From: Dysgonamonadaceae bacterium
Lineage (GTDB): Bacteria > Bacteroidota > Bacteroidia > Bacteroidales > Azobacteroidaceae
DNA length: 10,821 nucleotides
Assembly: GCA_031287395.1 (NCBI GenBank)
Contig: JAITTA010000130.1
Coordinates: forward strand, 1-10,821
Direction: 5' to 3'
In this document: in pieces, positions 6,267 to 10,821 of the stretch
Position numbering within the stretch: the first letter of the stretch is position 1
Layout: each line of letters opens with the position of its first letter
Program-made: the position numbers and the translations under genes
The notes under the pieces: generated by a model
What the model was told of the DNA's origin: nothing
The model's input: only the letters and a program-made list of their open reading frames with translations
Database searches by the model: none

Positions 6267-7781
6267 ATGAAAAGTTCATGGAAATTATTTTTTAGTTTTC
6301 TCCTGGTTGGGGCAATCAGTGCTGCTATTGGTGCAGGGACCTATTCTTACATAAATAGTAAGCAGCCGGTGACTGGATCTGGGGGAGGAGTGTTTAATCA
6401 GGGTGGGTTCCGGAAAGTGAATTATGCCGTTCCTGCGGAAAATACCGATTTTACTTTTGCTGCCGAGCAGACGGTACATGCAGTGGTGCATATTAAATCT
6501 ATTGTAAAAGCATCATCGAGAGATGGGCAACGATACATGGATCCTTGGGATTTCTTTTTTGGAATCACTCCTAATTATCGTATTCAACCGCGGGTCGGAT
6601 TCGGTTCCGGTGTTATCATTTCCAATGATGGCTATATTGTGACGAATAATCACGTGATAGAAGGTGCTGATGAGATAGAAGTAACGATGAATGACGATAA
6701 GGCACTCAAGGCCAAATTGGTAGGAAGTGATGCCGAAAGTGATCTGGCTTTACTGAAAGTCGAGGGAACTGATTTTCCTTTTGTTCCTTTCGGTGATTCG
6801 GACCAGTTGAAAGTAGGAGAATGGGTATTGGCAGTAGGTAATCCGTTTAACCTGACTTCTACCGTTACTGCAGGGATTGTCAGTGCCAAAGGTCGGGGAA
6901 ATGTTTTTGCCGGCGGTTATGGCGGAAGACGTAATTCTCAGGATCGTATCGAATCATATATCCAAACAGATGCTGCCGTTAATCCAGGAAACAGTGGAGG
7001 GGCTCTGGTGAATACCAAGGGTGAATTGGTCGGAATCAACACGGCTATTTATTCGGAGACCGGAAATTATGTCGGATATTCTTTTGCTATTCCGATGAGT
7101 ATTGTGAAGAAAGTCGTATCGGATATCAGGCAATACGGAACTATCCAGAGGGCGATGCTGGGAATTAGCATTCAGGAATTGCCATATCTGAAAGAAAGAG
7201 AACCCGATGTGTACAATAAGTTGAAAGTCGATGACGGAGTTTATGTTAACGGATTTTCCAATACGAATAGTTCTGCTAAAAAATCAGGGATACAGGTTGG
7301 GGATGTGATCACTTTCATTGATGGTGTGAAAATCAAGAACTTTAATGATCTGAGGGCTCAGATTAGCCGTTACAATCCCGGGGATAAAGTGAAAGTACAG
7401 GTACAACGGGGCAGTGAGGAAAAGGTCTATGAAGTGGAATTGAAAAATGACCAGGGAAATACCGATATCATAAAAAATGTGAAACCTTTTGATTTGTTGG
7501 GAGCTTCGTTTAAAAACATTTCTGATGTCCAGAAGCAGAAACTGGGGATTAGTTTTGGAATAGAAATTACCGACATAAGAAACGGAAAGTTCAGGAATGG
7601 AGGAATCCCTAAAGGATTTATAATCTTAACTGCCAATAATCTACGGATTTTTTCCGTAGATGAATTCGAAAAAATAGTGCAATCTGTTTTAAAACAGGAT
7701 ACTGATGACCGAGGATTGTTTGTAAGGGGAATCAATCCGAACGGCAGAGTGGAATATTATGCATTTGATCTGAATAACTGA
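6267..7781 (+). CDS. htrA: Periplasmic HtrA/Deg serine protease with two PDZ domains
   Basis: This is a 504-residue Do/DegQ-type serine endopeptidase, a periplasmic protease/chaperone that degrades misfolded envelope proteins. Residues 1-25 form a positively charged start plus hydrophobic segment that could be a signal peptide or an uncleaved anchor. The trypsin-like domain (about 60-290) holds the full triad: H129 in VTNNHVIEG, D159 in ESDLALLKV and S243 in NPGNSGGALV. PDZ1 spans about 298-392, with a clear GIQVGDVITFIDG core. A second, more diverged PDZ-like domain (about 405-500) has SFGIEITDI and IPKGFIILTAN. Only a short segment occupies the region corresponding to the LA loop of DegP. 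The ATG at 6267 is chosen because it gives a complete N-terminal export signal. rpoD follows 140 bases downstream on the same strand with its own promoter element, so the pair may be partly cotranscribed. Both PDZ domains suggest cage assembly like DegP/DegQ. Confidence 0.95.
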   Translation: MKSSWKLFFSFLLVGAISAAIGAGTYSYINSKQPVTGSGGGVFNQGGFRKVNYAVPAENTDFTFAAEQTVHAVVHIKSIVKASSRDGQRYMDPWDFFFGITPNYRIQPRVGFGSGVIISNDGYIVTNNHVIEGADEIEVTMNDDKALKAKLVGSDAESDLALLKVEGTDFPFVPFGDSDQLKVGEWVLAVGNPFNLTSTVTAGIVSAKGRGNVFAGGYGGRRNSQDRIESYIQTDAAVNPGNSGGALVNTKGELVGINTAIYSETGNYVGYSFAIPMSIVKKVVSDIRQYGTIQRAMLGISIQELPYLKEREPDVYNKLKVDDGVYVNGFSNTNSSAKKSGIQVGDVITFIDGVKIKNFNDLRAQISRYNPGDKVKVQVQRGSEEKVYEVELKNDQGNTDIIKNVKPFDLLGASFKNISDVQKQKLGISFGIEITDIRNGKFRNGGIPKGFIILTANNLRIFSVDEFEKIVQSVLKQDTDDRGLFVRGINPNGRVEYYAFDLNN

Positions 7782-7813
7782 AAAATGTTAAGAAAAGGCA
7801 TGATTTTTGTTGT

Positions 7814-7827
7814 ATTTTGTACAAAAT
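7814..7827. promoter_or_regulatory. 14-bp perfect palindrome between htrA and rpoD
   Basis: ATTTTGTACAAAAT is perfectly self-complementary and lies 33 bases after the htrA stop. It could be a dimeric regulator site upstream of the rpoD promoter; as a terminator it would be weak, being AT-rich with no loop or U-tract. Confidence 0.35.
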
Positions 7828-7859
7828 TGTTTTAGGTAAAAAATATCCTTTGGATTTCA

Positions 7860-7873
7860 TTTTTTCGAAAAAA
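7860..7873. promoter_or_regulatory. T6-CG-A6 palindrome over the rpoD promoter
   Basis: TTTTTTCGAAAAAA is a 14-bp perfect palindrome ending five bases before the rpoD -7 element, where a -33 motif would normally lie. T- and A-tracts of this kind curve or stiffen DNA and often occupy promoter upstream regions. Whether it replaces a -33 element is inference. Confidence 0.35.
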
Positions 7874-7878
7874 AAGGT

Positions 7879-7886
7879 TACATTTG
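7879..7886 (+). promoter_or_regulatory. Putative -7 promoter element for rpoD
   Basis: TACATTTG matches TAnnTTTG exactly and is followed by GCACC-type sequence common near Bacteroidetes start sites. Initiation near 7892 would give a leader of about 30 bases. The nearest TTTG (7849-7852) is 26 bases upstream, further than usual. A small dyad, CCTTT-AG-AAAGG at 7892-7903, falls at the start of the predicted leader. Confidence 0.6.
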
Positions 7887-7921
7887 CACCCCCTTTAGAA
7901 AGGCTCAATCAACATAATTAG

Positions 7922-8782
7922 ATGAGACAATTAAAAATTACAAAGTCAATCACCAATCGCGAAAGTGCATCATTGGACAAGTATCTGCAGGAAATTGGTC
8001 GGGAAGATCTGATTACTGTGGAAGAAGAGGTGGAATTGGCTCAGGCTATCAAGCGTGGAGATCGCAGGGCATTGGAGAAATTGACGCGTGCTAATCTTCG
8101 TTTTGTGGTTTCGGTTGCAAAACAGTATCAGAATCAGGGATTAAGTCTTCCGGACCTGATCAATGAGGGAAATCTGGGACTGATAAAAGCGGCTGAGAAA
8201 TTCGATGAAACACGTGGATTCAAGTTTATTTCGTATGCCGTGTGGTGGATCCGGCAATCCATTCTACAAGCTTTAGCCGAACAGTCGAGAATTGTTCGTT
8301 TACCCTTGAACCAGGTTGGTTCTCTTAACAAAATTACGAAAGCATTCTCCAAGTTCGAGCAGGAGCACGAACGTCGTCCTTCTCCGGAAGAACTGGCGTC
8401 GGAATTGGATATTCCGGTTGACAAGATTTCCGATACTTTGAAAGTTTCAGGCCGTCACATCTCAGTCGATGCTCCCTTTGTGGAAGGAGAGGACAACAGT
8501 TTGCTGGATGTTCTTGTTAATGAGGATGCTCCTGTGGCCGACAGGTCGCTGATGAGCGAATCACTTTCCAAAGAAATTGATCGCGCGCTGTCCACATTGA
8601 GTGATCGTGAACGAGACATCATCAAGATGTTTTTCGGAATCGGTTACCAGGAGATGACACTGGAAGAAATTGGTGATAAATTTGGGCTTACCCGTGAACG
8701 CGTAAGGCAGATCAAGGAAAAAGCTATCAGGAGGTTGCGTACGAGCAATAAAAATGACTTGTTAAAAAGTTACTTAGGCTAA
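7922..8782 (+). CDS. rpoD: Primary RNA polymerase sigma factor (Bacteroidetes sigma-70)
   Basis: This is a 286-residue sigma-70 factor that directs RNA polymerase to housekeeping promoters. It starts directly at region 1.2 (about 15-48) and has no region 1.1 or non-conserved region, as known for the primary sigma of Bacteroides fragilis, which is of similar size. Region 2 covers about 54-124, with core-binding DLINEGNLGLIKA and melting/-10 recognition residues in KFISYAVWWIRQSI (101-114). Region 3 covers about 125-200. Region 4 ends with the helix-turn-helix in TLEEIGDKFGLTRERVRQI (246-264). Bacteroidetes primary sigmas recognise TTTG/TAnnTTTG instead of the E. coli hexamers, and such elements appear before several genes in this window, including this one. 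The C-terminus stops soon after region 4.2. The gene is bounded by its own promoter element and by a strong terminator, so it can be expressed as a single-gene unit. Confidence 0.96.
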   Translation: MRQLKITKSITNRESASLDKYLQEIGREDLITVEEEVELAQAIKRGDRRALEKLTRANLRFVVSVAKQYQNQGLSLPDLINEGNLGLIKAAEKFDETRGFKFISYAVWWIRQSILQALAEQSRIVRLPLNQVGSLNKITKAFSKFEQEHERRPSPEELASELDIPVDKISDTLKVSGRHISVDAPFVEGEDNSLLDVLVNEDAPVADRSLMSESLSKEIDRALSTLSDRERDIIKMFFGIGYQEMTLEEIGDKFGLTRERVRQIKEKAIRRLRTSNKNDLLKSYLG

Positions 8783-8835
8783 ATGCCGCAAAAAATGTCC
8801 CTATATAGAATGAAATAATAAAAAGGGAATAAAAT

Positions 8836-8866
8836 AAGGCTCTCGGTTATTGAGGGCCTTTTTTAT
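8836..8866 (+). terminator. Rho-independent terminator of rpoD, probably bidirectional
   Basis: AAGGCTCTC (8836-8844) pairs with GAGGGCCTT (8852-8860) in a 9-bp stem with one G·U pair and a 7-base loop, followed by a T-rich tail. The preceding A-rich stretch gives a T-rich tail on the other strand, so it can also end the convergent mscS transcript. Confidence 0.88.
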
Positions 8867-8898
8867 TCTCTTTTTACATTTTATTTTTGTGAAACAGA

Positions 8899-9744
8899 CT
8901 ATTTCTCAGACATGTGAACAGTGAGTTGAGGAAATGGTATTTCAATATTTTCTTCTGAGAATGTTTTATAAATTTTTTCATTCAAATCGAAATATACATT
9001 GTTGAAATTCTCTTTGGACACCCAAGCCTGAATCACGATATCGACGGAACTGCTGTTGAGTTTGTGCATTGCAATAAGCGGTTCCGGCTCTTCCAATATC
9101 CTTTTGTCATCTGCAATCAACCTGCCGATCAGACGTTTGGCTTTGTCGTAATCTTGTCCGTAACCGATGCCTATGATTAATTCCACACGGCGGTTGGCCT
9201 GGTTTGAATAATTCATGATGATTCCGGTCGATAAACCTCCATTAGGAACAAAAATGGTCTTATTATCAGGAGTCGTGAGTATTGTACTGAAAATTTGTAT
9301 CTCGCGTACCGTTCCCGTCTGATTCTGAGCTTCGATGTAATCGCCTACGCGATAAGGTTTGAATAACAATATCATTACTCCACCTGCAAAATTTTGTAAA
9401 GTACCACTCAAGGCCATGCCGATAGCGACTCCGGCAGATGCCAATAAAGCCACAAGCGAACTGTTATTGATTCCCAGTATGTTGATTATCATTACAATGA
9501 GAGCCGCAGTAAGAGTGATGTTGACAAGGCTTTTCAAAAAGGTACTTACCGACTGGTCCACCTCTCTTTTACTTATCAATTTGACGCAAAAGGAATTCAG
9601 ATAGCGGATCAATTTTTTACCTACAATATAAACTATGATGCAAACCAGAAGTTTAACACCTAAAATATAAATAGCATGCAAGAGTTGATCCCCAAGTTCG
9701 GACCAAGATGTATTATTAAATTCGATATTCTCCCAGGATTTCAT
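8899..9744 (-). CDS. mscS: Small-conductance mechanosensitive channel (MscS type)
   Basis: This is a 281-residue MscS-family channel of the inner membrane, which opens under high membrane tension and releases solutes during osmotic downshock. TM1 lies near 21-43 and TM2 near 70-91. The pore helix TM3 (about 97-130) has the Gly/Ala pattern SAGVAIGMALSGTLQNFAGG and ends in the family signature FKPYRVGDYIE. The beta domain follows, with GTVREIQIFSTIL and FVPNGGL, then the alpha/beta C-terminal domain ending in IPFPQLTVHM. Length and domain order match E. coli MscS, without the extra domains of large paralogues. I chose the ATG at 9744: an upstream TTG at 9795 is in frame, but that codon lies inside the apparent promoter. 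The gene is convergent with rpoD and divergent from the TPR/PD40 gene. Confidence 0.94.
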   Translation of the reverse strand: MKSWENIEFNNTSWSELGDQLLHAIYILGVKLLVCIIVYIVGKKLIRYLNSFCVKLISKREVDQSVSTFLKSLVNITLTAALIVMIINILGINNSSLVALLASAGVAIGMALSGTLQNFAGGVMILLFKPYRVGDYIEAQNQTGTVREIQIFSTILTTPDNKTIFVPNGGLSTGIIMNYSNQANRRVELIIGIGYGQDYDKAKRLIGRLIADDKRILEEPEPLIAMHKLNSSSVDIVIQAWVSKENFNNVYFDLNEKIYKTFSEENIEIPFPQLTVHMSEK

Positions 9745-9792
9745 AATATTAATATTTATTTTTATAAATCTACATTCATCAAGTTTTTGGGA

Positions 9793-9800
9793 CAAATTTA
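9793..9800 (-). promoter_or_regulatory. Putative -7 promoter element for mscS
   Basis: The minus strand reads TAAATTTG, an exact TAnnTTTG match. Initiation near 9786 would leave a leader of about 40 bases before the ATG at 9744. No clear -33 TTTG is seen upstream. Its position argues against the longer TTG-started version of the protein. Confidence 0.5.
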
Positions 9801-9844
9801 ATATTAAAATTATCTTGGATGCCTATGATTTAATAAATATTTAC

Positions 9845-9852
9845 TATCTTTG
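9845..9852 (+). promoter_or_regulatory. Putative -7 promoter element for the TPR/PD40 gene
   Basis: TATCTTTG is an exact match to TAnnTTTG. Initiation near 9858 would place the ATG at 9862 almost at the transcript end, so the ATG at 9877 is the better start. This element and the mscS element point in opposite directions with 44 bases between them, so their upstream regions are shared. Confidence 0.5.
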
Positions 9853-9876
9853 AATTTTGAAATGTATTGGACGAAA

Positions 9877-10821
9877 ATGAAATATCTTTTAGGAATAATA
9901 AGTTTTGTAATTGTACTTTCAACCGATATGTCTTCTCAAACGCTTGACGAAGCCAGAAAGTTGTATCTGGAAGGACGATATGAAGAAGCTTTGCCTGCTT
10001 TTGAAAAAGCGATCGGGTCTTCTCCTAAGAATGCATCTTATAACCAATGGTATGGTAATTGTCTGCTTGAGACCGGACAGTTGGAGGAGTCGGAGAAATA
10101 TTTGAAGTTTGCAGCTTCCAAAAGTATCCAGGAGGCATATGGTTCTTTGGGTAGGTTGTATTTCCGGACTTATCGTTTTGAAGAATCGGTTTCTGCCTAT
10201 GAAGAATTTATTGCACATTTGAAAAAGAAGAAAGAAGATTCCTTTATTCCGGAAGTTCAGCTTAAGTTAGATATTTCGAAACGGGCGGCGAGAATGTTGT
10301 CACGTTGTGAGGATATTCAGATGATCGACAGTGTAATTGTTGATAAGGAAACTTTTCTCTCGGGGTATCCTTTGAGTGAAGAAGCGGGTACCTTGAAAAT
10401 GCTGAATGAATTAAAAGGAACGGTAACGTATGAAAATCAACTGGAAGATAAGCGTTATTATGCCAAGCCGACCGGCAATAAATATTTTCGTCTTTTTACA
10501 CAGAGTAAGCTGCAAGGGAAGTGGTTGGATGAAAAAATACTTGAATTGCCTGAAGATACGGTTGCCGATGATAATTATCCTTATGTTTTGTCCGATGGAA
10601 TAACGGTTTACTTTGCATCGACGGGACGTGAATCCATTGGTGGTTACGACCTGTTTACGACACGTTATAACATAAATAACGGTCATTTTCTGGTTCCTGA
10701 ACAAATGGGAATGCCGTTCAATTCTATTTATAACGATTATATGCTAGTTGTGGACGAATTCAACGGAGTTGGGTACTTTGCCACCGACCGTTTTCAGGAG
10801 CCCGGAAAAGTGGTGATTTAC
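9877..10821 (+). CDS. Exported TPR and PD40-repeat protein, 3'-truncated
   Basis: This frame is open for 315 codons from the ATG at 9877 to the last base of the window, so the 3' end is missing. Residues 1-20 form a Lys-containing start plus hydrophobic segment ending in SSQ, typical of a Bacteroidetes signal peptide. Residues about 22-118 contain three TPR-like helical pairs: LYLEGRYEEALPAFEKAI, then GNCLLETGQLEESEKYLKFA, then GRLYFRTYRFEESVSAYEEF. After a linker, PD40/WD40-like propeller repeats begin: YPYVLSDGITVYFAST and GGYDLFTT at about 235-262, then YNDYMLVVDE and GYFATDR at about 286-305. In Bacteroidetes this order is often followed by an OmpA-like peptidoglycan-binding domain, as in the type IX secretion protein PorE, but that part would lie outside the window. 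The role is therefore open: envelope scaffold is the best guess. An in-frame ATG at 9862 is an alternative start. Confidence 0.85.
   Translation, partial: MKYLLGIISFVIVLSTDMSSQTLDEARKLYLEGRYEEALPAFEKAIGSSPKNASYNQWYGNCLLETGQLEESEKYLKFAASKSIQEAYGSLGRLYFRTYRFEESVSAYEEFIAHLKKKKEDSFIPEVQLKLDISKRAARMLSRCEDIQMIDSVIVDKETFLSGYPLSEEAGTLKMLNELKGTVTYENQLEDKRYYAKPTGNKYFRLFTQSKLQGKWLDEKILELPEDTVADDNYPYVLSDGITVYFASTGRESIGGYDLFTTRYNINNGHFLVPEQMGMPFNSIYNDYMLVVDEFNGVGYFATDRFQEPGKVVIY

Noticed and set aside
7814..7827. ATTTTGTACAAAAT as an htrA terminator
   Set aside because: All-AT-rich except one GC pair step, no loop and no T-run after it; a binding site is more plausible.
9745..9795. N-terminal extension of MscS from a TTG at 9795
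   Set aside because: The TTG lies within the exact -7 element, and the extension would add 17 residues not expected for a small MscS.
9919..10218. 99-codon minus-strand frame at the right end, and a 64-codon plus frame at 9911
   Set aside because: Both are shadows of the TPR/PD40 gene, whose frame is continuous from 9877 with coherent TPR and PD40 motifs.

Overview
The window looks like chromosomal core sequence from a member of the Bacteroidetes, most likely order Bacteroidales. The evidence is a 286-residue primary sigma factor without region 1.1, several start-proximal TAnnTTTG elements (the Bacteroidetes -7 promoter consensus), few clear Shine-Dalgarno sequences, and a TPR/PD40-type exported protein. 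Genus cannot be fixed from sequence reading alone. I see no transposase, integrase, CRISPR array, tRNA or rRNA.

Layout: (1) 1-1085 (+) is the 3' part of a Gfo/Idh/MocA-family oxidoreductase. (2) 1159-2906 (+) is a two-gene unit, a short-chain trans-polyprenyl diphosphate synthase and a TatD-family metal-dependent hydrolase; the stop and start overlap by one base. (3) 2907-3102 is a convergent intergenic region with nested inverted repeats. (4) 3103-5974 (-) holds, in transcription order, tgt (queuosine tRNA modification), an LptF/LptG-family lipopolysaccharide-export permease whose start overlaps the tgt stop (ATGA), and tpx (thiol peroxidase), the last after a gap of about 150 bases. (5) 5975-6266 is a divergent intergenic region with a 7-bp tandem repeat, a small GC-richer block with a 15-bp repeat spacing, and a cluster of GTTAAA boxes upstream of htrA. 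(6) 6267-8782 (+) is a periplasmic HtrA/Deg protease followed by the primary sigma factor gene rpoD, ending in a strong, probably bidirectional, terminator at 8836-8860. (7) 8899-9744 (-) is a small MscS-type mechanosensitive channel, convergent with rpoD. (8) 9877-10821 (+), divergent from mscS and running off the window, is an exported protein with TPR repeats followed by PD40 propeller repeats.

Functionally most of this is housekeeping and envelope maintenance: isoprenoid chain elongation, LPS transport, periplasmic protein quality control, osmotic release, peroxide defence, tRNA modification and core transcription. I find no convincing undescribed multi-gene system. The points most worth a second look are the missing zinc cysteines in Tgt, the GTTAAA box cluster before htrA, the structured tatD/tpx intergenic region, and the truncated TPR/PD40 gene at the right edge.
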